A stretch of 12,453 nucleotides of DNA. Source: Bifidobacterium breve (lineage in GTDB: Bacteria > Actinomycetota > Actinomycetes > S36-B12). The stretch covers positions 1 to 12,453 of the forward strand of contig CAMDKJ010000032.1 in NCBI GenBank assembly GCA_945900705.1, read 5' to 3'. Position 1 is the first letter of the stretch. The number at the start of each line of letters is the position of its first letter. Made by a program: the position numbers and the translations under genes. This document shows positions 1 to 7,073 of the stretch, piece after piece. The notes under the pieces are model-generated. The model was given only the letters and a program-made list of their open reading frames with translations, was not told the DNA's origin and made no database searches.

Positions 1-879
1 GGGCACGCCTACGCGCGCACCTTCCCCAATAGGTTGCGAGCGATGGTCATGGATGGCAGCCTGCCGGCGGCCGAGACAACATATGGGCTTGCTACGTCTT
101 TTCCAGCGAACGCCTGGGTGTCCCTGCAACTGTTCCCGGCTTTGGCGGCCCCAGCGGCGGCCCGCAAAATGACGGTGATCGAGGAGTATCTAAATGGCAA
201 AGTGGTGGCCTTTCCCGATGGTACCGAGTTGACCCGGTGGGATTGGGCGGAGCAATTTCGCTCACTCCTGGGCTCGCAGAGCCAGTACCCGACCGCGGTG
301 GCATTCGTCAACAACCTCTACGCGGGTATCACCGCGACTTCTCCGGCCGAGCGCGCGAAGGGACTCGAGGTAGCCGCAATGATTTCTGAATCACAGCGGG
401 TGCTCCTTGAGGAGCAAGCGGTGAAAACGAATGCTATTTTTGTGTTCGTCGAATGCTCCGACCTGCACGATCGTGTAACACCTTCGGAGCTCGCCGCCGC
501 CTCAGAATCTATCGAGCGAAACTACGGTACGGCTCGGCCCTATTCCATGGGGTTGAGTGCTGCGTGCTTTGGGCTCCCCCCTGGTGACTTATCGCCGGCT
601 ATCCCCAGTGGCTCCAGCATGATCGCGCTGAAGACACCTCCGGTGTTCGTGCTGTCCTCCGGTGATACGGCTACCCCTTGGATTTGGGGGCGCAACTTGG
701 CGAACACTTTCGTCGGGTCAAGCACGATCACCTACGAAAGCACCCAGCATGTCGATTACCTATTCACCCCATCGGAGTGTGTTAACGCAGCGGTGACCGA
801 TTACCTGATCACGCTCAAACTGCCACCCCGACATCGCCAATGCACGTATTCACCCGGTGGGCCAGTCGCGCTGCGCTAG
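1..879 (+). CDS. Alpha/beta hydrolase with TAP-like C-terminal domain (5' partial)
   Basis: The frame is open to the first base of the window, so the gene starts upstream; the ATG at 34 is internal. The first visible residues (GHAYARTFPNRLRAMVMDGS) match the segment just after the nucleophile elbow in tripeptidyl-aminopeptidase/proline-iminopeptidase-like hydrolases, where xYAxxFPxRVxxMVLDG is usual. The nucleophile serine is therefore off the window. The C-terminal part fits the TAP-like domain: the likely catalytic Asp is in GDTATP (codon at 664), the likely catalytic His in TQHVDY (codon at 748), followed by a Cys and the closing YLITLKLPPRHRQC. Family members are mostly secreted exopeptidases that release N-terminal residues or short peptides; whether this one has a signal peptide cannot be seen. 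A strong hairpin overlaps the stop. The family call is firm, the substrate is not. Confidence 0.85.
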   Translation, partial: GHAYARTFPNRLRAMVMDGSLPAAETTYGLATSFPANAWVSLQLFPALAAPAAARKMTVIEEYLNGKVVAFPDGTELTRWDWAEQFRSLLGSQSQYPTAVAFVNNLYAGITATSPAERAKGLEVAAMISESQRVLLEEQAVKTNAIFVFVECSDLHDRVTPSELAAASESIERNYGTARPYSMGLSAACFGLPPGDLSPAIPSGSSMIALKTPPVFVLSSGDTATPWIWGRNLANTFVGSSTITYESTQHVDYLFTPSECVNAAVTDYLITLKLPPRHRQCTYSPGGPVALR

Positions 880-890
880 CGCGAGGCTGG
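862..890 (+). terminator. Stem-loop across the stop codon of the hydrolase gene
   Basis: CCAG plus TCGCGCT (862-872) pairs with AGCGCGA (878-884) and CTGG (887-890), giving an 11-bp stem with a 5-nt loop and a 2-nt bulge at 885-886. The TAG stop (877-879) lies within it. No T-tract follows, so this is at best an atypical terminator or an mRNA 3'-end stabiliser. Confidence 0.35.
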
Positions 891-1210
891 GCAGGCCCCC
901 TTCACTTTCGATGTCAGTAATGCAGTGCCCGGATCAAGTTGGTGGTAGTTGCGGGTTGAGAACGGCAAACATTTCGCGAACATTCTTTATGTAACTTGAT
1001 GCAGCCTGGTTGCCTGGTGTGGTCGTGTCGCCCACTTCTGCGCGTAGTTCAGGGTTCAGGGCGCGTGGACAGGGGGCATCCCATCTCCCTAAAAATTCGC
1101 GAAAGACGCCTTAATACAAGAGGTTCCTATTTTGATGGAAATATGCCCTTAAGTGAACAATTCTTATTAGACTCGCCTTATACGAAAATCGGTCGAAGGG
1201 ATAAGGAATA
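880..1210. other. Intergenic region, becoming AT-rich before the 1211 gene
   Basis: No convincing gene. The one open frame here (TTG at 996 to 1211) encodes a Cys/Arg-rich peptide with no family signature and no ribosome-binding site. From about 1085 the base composition becomes clearly more AT-rich and stays so into the next gene. A weak promoter for that gene may be TTATAC/TATACG at 1178-1184, but no good -35 element sits at the right distance. Confidence 0.5.
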
Positions 1211-1927
1211 ATGAAGAGAGTTTCAGCAGGTCTAGCTGTTAGTGCACTCGCACTTGGATCCATGGCCGTGACAACAAGCGTTGCGCAGGCTTATGACAAA
1301 GCCGCATTCGGCTTCGCTGCATCACATTTTCTGAACGCAAAGGATCTGCCCAAGGAATTTGCATCGAAGCCTGGGGCGACCATTGCAATTGGAGATTTGA
1401 TGGGTGAGGGATCTTTTTTATGTGCTAGCCCGGGGCCCGACGACGGCTCGATCCCTAATAGCTTTAATCTCGCGCCATCTGTTCTCAATGCGAATGTGTC
1501 ATATAACGAAATAAATAAGAACGTTGATCTGTACATTAACGTTGATCAATACCGCAGTAATACTGCAGCCGAAAAAGCATTTGCCAAAGTCGGCAAGGAC
1601 CTCAAAAAGTGCGATGGAAGTTACTCGGGTACATCCACTGACGGAAATGGCATTTCATTTCCATACACAACAGCTGTTACATCAGGGAAAACTCCTGCGG
1701 TCACGGTGGCTGGCGTCGAGTCGGTCTACACCAACCAGAACGTTAATAATGCTGCTGTGGGAAATCCAGATTCCTATTTAAGTGACACCTTTACAATTTT
1801 CACTCTGTTAAATGACGTCATTATTTCAACTCAGGCTTCAACGCAGACTGCTGTGGATCTGACACCTGCTCAAAAAAAGGCGCTCGAACAGGTCGCTAAC
1901 CGAATGGTGACCACCTGGGCAAGTTAA
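1211..1927 (+). CDS. Secreted protein, possibly PknH-extracellular-domain-like
   Basis: A 238-residue protein with a clear Sec signal peptide: MKR, a hydrophobic stretch over residues 5-22, and a likely AQA cleavage site after residue 27. The mature part has only two cysteines (C71 and C134), which could form one disulfide. The layout (an N-terminal segment with 'LNAKDLPKEF', a central 'VDLYINVDQYRS..AAEKAF' strand-helix, then 'LKKCDG', and a final helix LTPAQKKALEQVANRM) recalls the PknH-like/sensor extracellular fold of actinobacterial lipoproteins and kinases. This is a pattern resemblance only, and no conserved motif proves it. The start is supported by GAAGGG (1195-1200) and AAGGAA (1203-1208) before the ATG. 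The gene is AT-richer than its neighbours and uses more A/T-ending codons, including ATA and AAA. It stands alone on this strand. Confidence 0.75.
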   Translation: MKRVSAGLAVSALALGSMAVTTSVAQAYDKAAFGFAASHFLNAKDLPKEFASKPGATIAIGDLMGEGSFLCASPGPDDGSIPNSFNLAPSVLNANVSYNEINKNVDLYINVDQYRSNTAAEKAFAKVGKDLKKCDGSYSGTSTDGNGISFPYTTAVTSGKTPAVTVAGVESVYTNQNVNNAAVGNPDSYLSDTFTIFTLLNDVIISTQASTQTAVDLTPAQKKALEQVANRMVTTWAS

Positions 1928-1990
1928 AGGGCCAAGGGTCCCGTAACGGCGCCCCAAAGTTCAGTGGTTGTTTTTTCAGGAAGTGTGATT

Positions 1991-2095
1991 TCAATTGCTC
2001 GTCGAGCCGATGCCGCGAACCCCCGGAGTGAACCAAGTGTTAATTGGCAGATCAGCGCCCTGACCTATGTTGAGATCTTCGACGGAGAGAATCAC
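1991..2095 (-). pseudogene. Remnant of the 5' end of an MFS transporter gene
   Basis: Read on the minus strand from a GTG at 2095, the sequence gives MILSVEDLNIGQGADLPI followed by NTWFTPGVRGIGSTSN and a TGA at 1991. Residues QGADLPINTWFTPGVRGIG match PGADLPVNTWFTPGVRGIG at the start of the MFS protein encoded at 4016-2760. Similarity may continue past the stop with a frameshift: ACTTCCT and a CACTG..ACT..GG.GC.CC pattern (down to about 1950) parallel the next MFS codons. That would make this a decayed copy of the first 50 or so codons. It has no usable remainder of the gene and is almost certainly not functional as a transporter. A short expressed peptide cannot be ruled out but no good ribosome-binding site was seen. 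Confidence 0.7.
2004..2085. repeat. 82-bp direct repeat, copy A
   Basis: Aligned by hand without gaps to 3931-4012, about 72 of 82 bases agree, including one uninterrupted run of more than 30 bases near the left end (GCCGATGCCGCGAACCCCCG onward). It has the same orientation as copy B. Copy B is the coding 5' end of the MFS gene; copy A is orphaned. Confidence 0.85.
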
Positions 2096-2300
2096 GGCCA
2101 CGCGTTTGCCTACTTGCTCACCTTGCTGAAGAAGATAAGGACCGATCGAAAACCGTCCACAGACTTGAGGAAATCACTGTTGTGTAGCACCTCCAAGATC
2201 CGCAAGTTAGGCGGCGAGTGCGGATTTGCTTGGGCTTCTTCCACCGGTTCGTTTGGATTGGTGTCACGGTTCAATACCGGGGTCACTGCTTCCGGCTATT

Positions 2301-2307
2301 GGAGAGG
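2301..2307 (+). promoter_or_regulatory. Ribosome-binding site deciding the start at 2316
   Basis: GGAGAGG lies 8 nt before the ATG at 2316. It picks this start over the longer in-frame extension back to 2226, whose extra 30 residues look non-coding. Confidence 0.7.
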
Positions 2308-2315
2308 TTCATCAA

Positions 2316-2801
2316 ATGTCGAGCATTGCAAAGGCACCGTGGCAGGTGGCGTTCTCCGCCTGCAGCGCCATCGTCGCGGGAATCGCGTACGCCTCAAATG
2401 CCTTGATTCAGATCGCTTACTCTGGTGACTTCGCGGCTATCGATACTCGAATTAACGAGTACCAGGCCGTTTCAGGGCTCGAGTCCGCATCGAGTGTGGA
2501 GATCCACGAGTGGATGGCGCTCGCCACTTCCGTCTTCGCCGTTGTTGCAGCGGTATTCATTCTTCTCGGCATCCTCCTGTGGCAGGGGGCACTTCGTCCG
2601 GGCGTACGACTAACCCTGACCATCACCGCGCTGATCGCCTTCATCGGGTCATTCATCCCGCTCCTCTCTGCAGGCCCGGCATCCGCAATTCAGGAAGACA
2701 CTGTCCTTTTCATGATCGTGGTTCAGGGCGCCGCGCTCATAAGCGCCCTACTGCTGTGGTCACGCCCCGTGAAGAGCTGGATTGCTGAGCCGGTGAGCTA
2801 A
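2316..2801 (+). CDS. Four-helix integral membrane protein, function unknown
   Basis: A 161-residue protein with four predicted transmembrane segments at about residues 11-34, 66-89, 98-119 and 129-148. The long loop between the first two (about 35-65) is mildly acidic and contains YSGDFAAIDTRINEYQ. No catalytic motif, cysteine pair or known family signature is evident. The ATG at 2316 is preceded by GGAGAGG at 8-nt spacing. The last 42 bases overlap the end of the convergent MFS gene, so both C-terminal reading frames share DNA. It sits between the two copies of the 82-bp repeat. Its role cannot be inferred; a small accessory or stress-related membrane protein is possible. Confidence 0.75.
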   Translation: MSSIAKAPWQVAFSACSAIVAGIAYASNALIQIAYSGDFAAIDTRINEYQAVSGLESASSVEIHEWMALATSVFAVVAAVFILLGILLWQGALRPGVRLTLTITALIAFIGSFIPLLSAGPASAIQEDTVLFMIVVQGAALISALLLWSRPVKSWIAEPVS

Positions 2802-4016
2802 AGCAATTGCAACCGCCGCCGCAATCATCCACGCGACGAGATAGCAGAACGCGGCGGTCGGTGACACTAAGGTCCAGATGAGGCCGGCTATCGCGGAGGC
2901 GACGAGATTGCCGAACGATTGGACAGCGGCTAGTAGCCCGAACGCTGACCCGCGGATCTCGTCGGGGGCCTCTGCCGCGACAGCAGCATGCTCGGCGGTT
3001 TCGACAAATCCGATGGCGACACCTGCAAGCAGGAACGGCACCAATAAGAACCAAATGTTGGTGGTGTTGGTCGCGAACCCTAGATAGGCGAAAGCGAACA
3101 TCGCCACCCCGATTAGTAGCACCCGTTGAGGTCCGCCTTTGCCCAATCGATCCGATAGGCGGCCGGCCGGAAATGATGCGAGCGTGGCCGTGAGGTTGTA
3201 GCCGGCATATAAGAGGAGTGCAAGCATCGTTGCGCGATCAAGCCCAAGATCAGCGGTGAGTTGCTCGGTGGCTCGCAAGATAAGCAAGGTGGCAGCGACA
3301 TTTCCGACTTCGAAGAACGTAACCCCGACCATCAGTCGACCGAGTCGACCCTTAAGTACCGGCCGTACCTGGAAGCGTAATTTCCGTCGAGGTCGATCGG
3401 CCAGTTTTGGAGCCTTGCGGATTGCGTAGAGGATCGCGACCACAGCAAGTAGTCCAGGGATAACGCTCAAAGTGATGGCCCACCGGGTGCCCACCCAGGC
3501 GACTAGCAGCAGTGCGAGCAGCGGGCCACCGACGGCGCCGGCGTTATCCATTGCTCGTTCGAATCCGAAGGCGCGCCCGTAGGCACTGGGGTGGACGACG
3601 TCGGCGAGGAGTGCATTTCGAGATGGGCCGCGAATCCCGCGGGCGGCCCACGCCCCCGCACGAAGTGTGGCAACCTGCGCGACCGAAGTGGCGCCACCGA
3701 TGGCCGCGGACAAAACAGCAGTAATGGTGTAGCCGGCGACGGCGGTGGTGCGCCTGCGGTTCGGATCATCACCGAGTGGGCCGCCGGCAAATTTCGCAGC
3801 ACCACTCAGGGCATCGGCGATGCCTTCTACTAGACCGAGCGCGGCGGCGGGTGCTCCGAGAGTCACAGTGAGGAGCGAAGGAAGTAGTGAGGTCGGAATC
3901 TCGTGACCGAGGTCTGAAAGGAATGATGCCGTGCCGATGCCGCGAACCCCCGGAGTGAACCAAGTGTTCACTGGCAGATCAGCGCCCGGTCTTATGTCGC
4001 GATCTTCGGTGGGCAC
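2760..4016 (-). CDS. Major facilitator superfamily transporter
   Basis: A 418-residue 12-helix MFS permease in the inner membrane. The N-terminal half shows the hallmarks of a widespread MFS subgroup: SDLGHEIPTSLLPSLL, then GAPAAALGLVEGIADAL, a motif A-like loop GGPLGDDPNRRR (residues 78-89), RGIRGPSRNALLADVV (about 126-141), and GRAFGFERAMDNAGAVGGPL. A second motif A-like loop, PAGRLSDRLGKGG, marks the C-terminal half after a basic central loop (RPRRKLRFQVRP). This subgroup is usually annotated only as 'MFS transporter' and the substrate is unknown; efflux of small molecules is the usual guess. The GTG start (4014-4016) directly follows the TAA of the upstream MFS gene (TAAGTG), so translation is probably coupled. 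The 3' end overlaps the convergent membrane protein by 42 bp. Its first 28 or so codons are duplicated at 2004-2085. Confidence 0.88.
   Translation of the reverse strand: MPTEDRDIRPGADLPVNTWFTPGVRGIGTASFLSDLGHEIPTSLLPSLLTVTLGAPAAALGLVEGIADALSGAAKFAGGPLGDDPNRRRTTAVAGYTITAVLSAAIGGATSVAQVATLRAGAWAARGIRGPSRNALLADVVHPSAYGRAFGFERAMDNAGAVGGPLLALLLVAWVGTRWAITLSVIPGLLAVVAILYAIRKAPKLADRPRRKLRFQVRPVLKGRLGRLMVGVTFFEVGNVAATLLILRATEQLTADLGLDRATMLALLLYAGYNLTATLASFPAGRLSDRLGKGGPQRVLLIGVAMFAFAYLGFATNTTNIWFLLVPFLLAGVAIGFVETAEHAAVAAEAPDEIRGSAFGLLAAVQSFGNLVASAIAGLIWTLVSPTAAFCYLVAWMIAAAVAIALAHRLSNPALHGA
3931..4012. repeat. 82-bp direct repeat, copy B (inside MFS gene 5' end)
   Basis: Partner of 2004-2085. It encodes roughly residues 2-28 of the MFS protein that starts at 4016. 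The two copies flank the four-helix membrane protein gene and most of the MFS gene, so recombination between them would delete about 1.9 kb. Confidence 0.85.
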
Positions 4017-5243
4017 TTAGGCATCCTCTCGCACCGACTCCAAATCTTTGTGGTGTTGTTTCCGCGGGAGTGCATCGACCACGATAGCGAGAACCACCGA
4101 GACGGTCGCGGCCGCGAAGAGTTCTTTGTAGGCGACACCGAAGTTGGTGAGCATGAAAGCTGTTACGTAGCCCACGCCTGCTTGCGTCACCGCAAAGACC
4201 ACGGTGGCGGTTCCCCAGATTGCTCGATGCTTAAGGGGGTCACCCTGGGCTAATTCTTGAGAGAGACCCAAAAAGATCGAAATAATTCCAGGCAAGCAAA
4301 GCCCTGCGAGGAAACATGAGAGTCCGACTCCGAAGTACGAAAACGACAGCAGAAACATCGCGGCATTTGCCGCTAACAAGATGGGCATGGCGATGCGTTG
4401 CGTGCTGTGGATCCCAAGGCGGTGAGCTAGATACGCGAACAAGAATGGTCCGATTAGTGCACCGGCTGCATAGACCAAAAAGAACTGGGCCGCCACCCCG
4501 GGGGACATTTGCAAATTTTGCTCAAGGTAGGGGACGAGAAAAACCATGTGTGTCACCACACCTACAGCAACGAGGCCGTATTCGAGCCATAGGCGGTAAG
4601 CGGAGCGTGGCGCCTTGGTTTTAGCAGGTTTGACGTCCGGTGCCTTAGGTGATGGTGGCCATAGCCGCCAAGTCAGTGCGGTGATGACTAGGCAGATAAA
4701 GCCCACTCCCAACCACACCGTCGTTGGTCCTTGTGTTAGTAACAGTGGTACCAAGGTGCTGGCAACGAGGACGCCAATTGCAAGGCCGTATAAGGACATC
4801 TGGCCGATGACACCTCGCCGCTCTGGTGCGACGTAAGCAAGGACCGTTGGCGAAGCGAGGACCATGATGACGCCGCCAGCGATCCCCGATACGAGTCGCC
4901 AAAAGAAGAACCAGAAGAAAGGCAGTGATTCACTAAAGCAAAGCAAGAATGAAAGTGATACGGCGATCATCATGATTCGCAGGAGCATGATAGTTGGCAC
5001 TCGCTGGGCGAGCCATTTTGCGACCAGAGCACCGAGCACATAACCGATGAGGTTTGCATCTGCTAGGTAGGCTGCGGCCCCATCGGTGAACCAGCCGGAC
5101 TCAACTAGGGCAGCCTGCAGGGGATCGAACGCCAAACGCGCGAGCCCGATTCCAATGAGACTTGACCCCATGGCGGCCAAGGTCCACTTACGTTCAGGTG
5201 TGAAGAGTGAATTGCTCAACTTTCTCCATTCGCAAAAAGACAT
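4017..5243 (-). CDS. YbfB/YjiJ-family MFS transporter
   Basis: A 408-residue 12-helix permease. Its first half resembles the YbfB/YjiJ family: AMGSSLIGIGLARLAFDPLQ (residues 24-43), then YLADANLIGYVLGALVA (59-75), and WRLVSGIAGGVIMVLASP (about 115-132), followed by APERRG. The halves are joined by a Pro/Lys-rich cytoplasmic loop (PPSPKAPDVKPAKTKAPRS). The family's substrates are poorly known. The ATG at 5243 lacks a good ribosome-binding site. A TTG at 5219 (codon 9) is preceded by GGAGAAAG and would still keep all helices, so it is a credible alternative start. It is the first gene of a two-gene minus-strand operon with the MFS gene ending at 2760; stop and start are adjacent, which suggests co-expression and possibly related cargo. 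A candidate promoter lies at 5303-5332. Confidence 0.85.
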   Translation of the reverse strand: MSFCEWRKLSNSLFTPERKWTLAAMGSSLIGIGLARLAFDPLQAALVESGWFTDGAAAYLADANLIGYVLGALVAKWLAQRVPTIMLLRIMMIAVSLSFLLCFSESLPFFWFFFWRLVSGIAGGVIMVLASPTVLAYVAPERRGVIGQMSLYGLAIGVLVASTLVPLLLTQGPTTVWLGVGFICLVITALTWRLWPPSPKAPDVKPAKTKAPRSAYRLWLEYGLVAVGVVTHMVFLVPYLEQNLQMSPGVAAQFFLVYAAGALIGPFLFAYLAHRLGIHSTQRIAMPILLAANAAMFLLSFSYFGVGLSCFLAGLCLPGIISIFLGLSQELAQGDPLKHRAIWGTATVVFAVTQAGVGYVTAFMLTNFGVAYKELFAAATVSVVLAIVVDALPRKQHHKDLESVREDA

Positions 5244-5302
5244 CGGGCCGCCAAAGGATATGGTGCCAAAGGCGTCAGCCTAGTAGTGGATACCGGTTCA
5301 GT

Positions 5303-5332
5303 CCTATACATTTCGAAAAACTTCAGCACCAA
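5303..5332 (-). promoter_or_regulatory. Candidate promoter for the two-MFS operon
   Basis: On the minus strand, TTGGTG (5332-5327) and TATAGG (5308-5303) are separated by 18 nt, about 60 nt upstream of the ATG at 5243. The -35 is a weak match, the -10 is reasonable. This is a consensus match by eye only. Confidence 0.35.
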
Positions 5333-5362
5333 CCTGGGCTGTGATTCATCCGGCTAGGGTAG

Positions 5363-6076
5363 TTACGGAGCCTTAATATTGGTGCGCAGCAGCACGGTGT
5401 TATCGAGTTCGAGGTTGCTGCCCCAGATGAGTTTGGCGGCTGAATTCCAGGTGACCAATGCGTAGCCTTCTTTAACCCCAACCTGGGCAGCGGTGTAGAC
5501 CGTTGCGTTCGTCCAGCCCGCGGTCGAAGCGCCGTACTTTGACCAATTGGCCGGTGCAGTGATACTCGATGATTTGCAATCGACGGCGGGGTTGCTCGAG
5601 GTGACGCACGAAGGATTCAACGGCGCCTTGCTTAACACGAGAGCCTGCCAGGCAGCGTTCGTCACCGTGATGATTTTTCCGGTTTTGTTATCACGAACTT
5701 GCGCGATGATGCCGCCATCACCTATTTGTTGGCGGTCTGTACCGATGTACTCAAGGCCCGAGGCATTTTCGGTGTAGTCCTTGGCCATGAGGCCGATAGT
5801 GAGTGGGTAGCTGGCGGTAAAAGTAATTTTCTCTGCGTTAAAGGAGCGTTCGGTGGTGAGTGGAACCGAATCCTCACCGACTTTCTTCCCGTTTGCGTAA
5901 AGGGCGAACCAGTTGTCGGCCCAGACCTCGGCCGTGAAAGTGGACGTTTTCGCCCCGGGTTGCCCGGCGACAGCCGATGTGGTTGCCAGTGTGGTTGCAG
6001 CAACAAGGGCAAGACCCAAGGCGACCGCGGATCTAAGCACGGGAGAGCGCTTGGCTTTGAAGGAGCGAGAAAACAT
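5363..6076 (-). CDS. Secreted beta-rich protein, partner of the YHYH protein
   Basis: 237 residues from the chosen ATG. The signal peptide has a basic start (SRSFKAKR), a hydrophobic core (about 15-31) and an AVA cleavage site after residue 37. The mature domain begins TFTAEVWADNWFALYANGKK and continues with TTERSFNAEKITFTASYPL, LEYIGTDRQQIGDGGIIAQ, TNAAWQALVLSKAPL, a short Cys-x9-Cys loop (C-VTSSNPAVD-C), a W-rich segment, and LIWGSNLELDNTVLLR. I recognise this as a recurring bacterial secreted domain with an all-beta, galactose-binding-like look, but I cannot name a Pfam entry or function. The ATG at 6076 was chosen because GAAAGG sits 6 nt upstream and it keeps the signal peptide intact; an in-frame ATG at 6112 would add 12 residues inside the YHYH gene. 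The start lies one base after the YHYH stop, so the two are probably translationally coupled. Confidence 0.8.
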   Translation of the reverse strand: MFSRSFKAKRSPVLRSAVALGLALVAATTLATTSAVAGQPGAKTSTFTAEVWADNWFALYANGKKVGEDSVPLTTERSFNAEKITFTASYPLTIGLMAKDYTENASGLEYIGTDRQQIGDGGIIAQVRDNKTGKIITVTNAAWQALVLSKAPLNPSCVTSSNPAVDCKSSSITAPANWSKYGASTAGWTNATVYTAAQVGVKEGYALVTWNSAAKLIWGSNLELDNTVLLRTNIKAP

Positions 6077-6077
6077 T

Positions 6078-7073
6078 TCAGGCCTTTCGAGCATAGGTTT
6101 GGGTGGATTCACTGCCGCTTGGGTCGGTGAACGTCATGCTCACCGACTGCAAGGTTGCCGTGTAGTCGATTCGGTACCGGGCTCCACCCAATGTGTAAGC
6201 GAGGGCGAACTTTGAGGTGCCGCTTCGAGCGAACTCGGTGATCTGGGCGCCACGTAGTGGCTCTCCGGCGGGGCGATAGGGATTGGCTACCGGTTGTGGG
6301 TCGACCTGACCTTCCTTCACGGTCACCACACCGCGCATTCCGCCGTTGGCGTATGGGTACGTGGTGGTGCCGTGGTAGTGGTACTTGCCCTTGTATGTGT
6401 GGCCGTTGTACTCGTCCAACTTTGCAACCGGCTTGCCATTTGGTTCGAGTGAACCGTAGAGCGGGTAGCCATCTAGGGCGTAGGCGATAGGCGTGGTCGC
6501 TCCCACTGTTTTCGAAAGATGCAAGGGGGCGGTGTGGTAGTGATAGTCGTCAGCGCGCCCGCAGTGGCCGCCCCACTCATCAAGCTCGCCGATTAGATAA
6601 GAATCCTCGCCCCGATTATTAAGAGCATTGAAGATTGGGACTCCGTCGACAGCCAGGGCTATGGCACCCCGAAAGAGGTTAGTTTTCGCCGAGATGGGCG
6701 TGGCTGCGAGTTTTGGGGTTACGGGGATCTGCCAAGAGTTTGACCCCGTGTAGGGCTGCGGCACAGGCACTTGCTGCTGCCAGTTTGTAATGCCAACCAT
6801 CATGTTGTGCGGTGGGAGCCCGGTGCTTTCCACCAAGTAGTACTTCCCCGACTTCAAGGTCTTCACCGAAGATGCGAAGGCGCTGAATCCCGGGAGCTTG
6901 ACCACTGTTCCAGACGCCGCCGCTTCTTGCGCCGTGACGAGTGAACCGGTTACGGCGGCACCGAATCCAAGGGCCATGCCCTGTAGCAAGGTGCGCCGGG
7001 TTAAGCACGATGGGTGCGCCGGCTCGTGTGGATGAAGGTGTTCGTTCCAGTTGCTAGCGCTGGTAGGTGACAT
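6078..7073 (-). CDS. Tat-exported YHYH-domain protein with duplicated YHYH unit
   Basis: 331 residues from the ATG at 7073 (AAGGCGG 6 nt upstream); a GTG directly before it is also possible. The twin-arginine signal is clear: TRRTLLQG at 25-32, a hydrophobic region to about 48 and an Ala-rich cleavage area. A histidine-rich stretch (EHLHPHEPAH, 11-20) precedes the twin arginines. The mature protein carries the YHYH family motif twice, DDYHYHTAP (Y177-H180) and GKYHYHGTT (Y231-H234). Each is preceded by the same frame: DGxPxxxxL, then G, then LDExxGH (H170 and H225). This internal repeat suggests two related His clusters, likely metal-binding, though that is inference. A C-terminal beta-type extension follows from about residue 270. 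YHYH proteins have no firmly established activity. Tat export fits a protein folded or loaded with a cofactor in the cytoplasm. It is followed at once by the secreted partner gene. Confidence 0.9.
   Translation of the reverse strand: MSPTSASNWNEHLHPHEPAHPSCLTRRTLLQGMALGFGAAVTGSLVTAQEAAASGTVVKLPGFSAFASSVKTLKSGKYYLVESTGLPPHNMMVGITNWQQQVPVPQPYTGSNSWQIPVTPKLAATPISAKTNLFRGAIALAVDGVPIFNALNNRGEDSYLIGELDEWGGHCGRADDYHYHTAPLHLSKTVGATTPIAYALDGYPLYGSLEPNGKPVAKLDEYNGHTYKGKYHYHGTTTYPYANGGMRGVVTVKEGQVDPQPVANPYRPAGEPLRGAQITEFARSGTSKFALAYTLGGARYRIDYTATLQSVSMTFTDPSGSESTQTYARKA
6083..6088 (-). promoter_or_regulatory. Ribosome-binding site inside the YHYH gene end
   Basis: GAAAGG on the minus strand, 6 nt before the ATG at 6076 and within the last codons of the YHYH gene. 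It supports the 6076 start and coupled translation. Confidence 0.5.

Larger units (their letters stand above)
1928..2315. other. Gene-poor stretch with a decayed MFS 5' end
   Basis: Between the secreted protein and the membrane protein there is no intact gene. A T6 run (1971-1976) follows a GC-rich segment that could fold weakly (GGGCC 1929-1933 with GGCGCCCC around 1948-1955), a poor candidate terminator for the 1211 gene. The recognisable content is the repeat at 2004-2085. A 154-codon plus-strand frame at 1964-2428 crosses the repeat antisense and looks non-coding. Confidence 0.55.

Noticed and set aside
34..36. ATG at 34 as the start of the hydrolase
   Set aside because: The frame is open to base 1 and the residues before it (GHAYARTFPNRLRA) are typical of the family, so the gene simply enters from outside the window.
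996..1211. 71-codon plus-strand frame before the secreted protein
   Set aside because: TTG start, no ribosome-binding site, Cys/Arg-rich composition and no family signal.
2226..2315. N-terminal extension of the four-helix membrane protein
   Set aside because: The ATG at 2316 has a strong ribosome-binding site; the extension reads as random sequence.
1964..2428. 154-codon plus-strand frame
   Set aside because: It runs antisense through the MFS-derived repeat and into the real 2316 gene in another frame; composition is not protein-like.
2004..4012. The direct repeats as ends of an insertion sequence or transposon
   Set aside because: One copy is MFS coding sequence, no transposase lies between them, and no terminal inverted repeats were seen; a gene duplication remnant explains them better.
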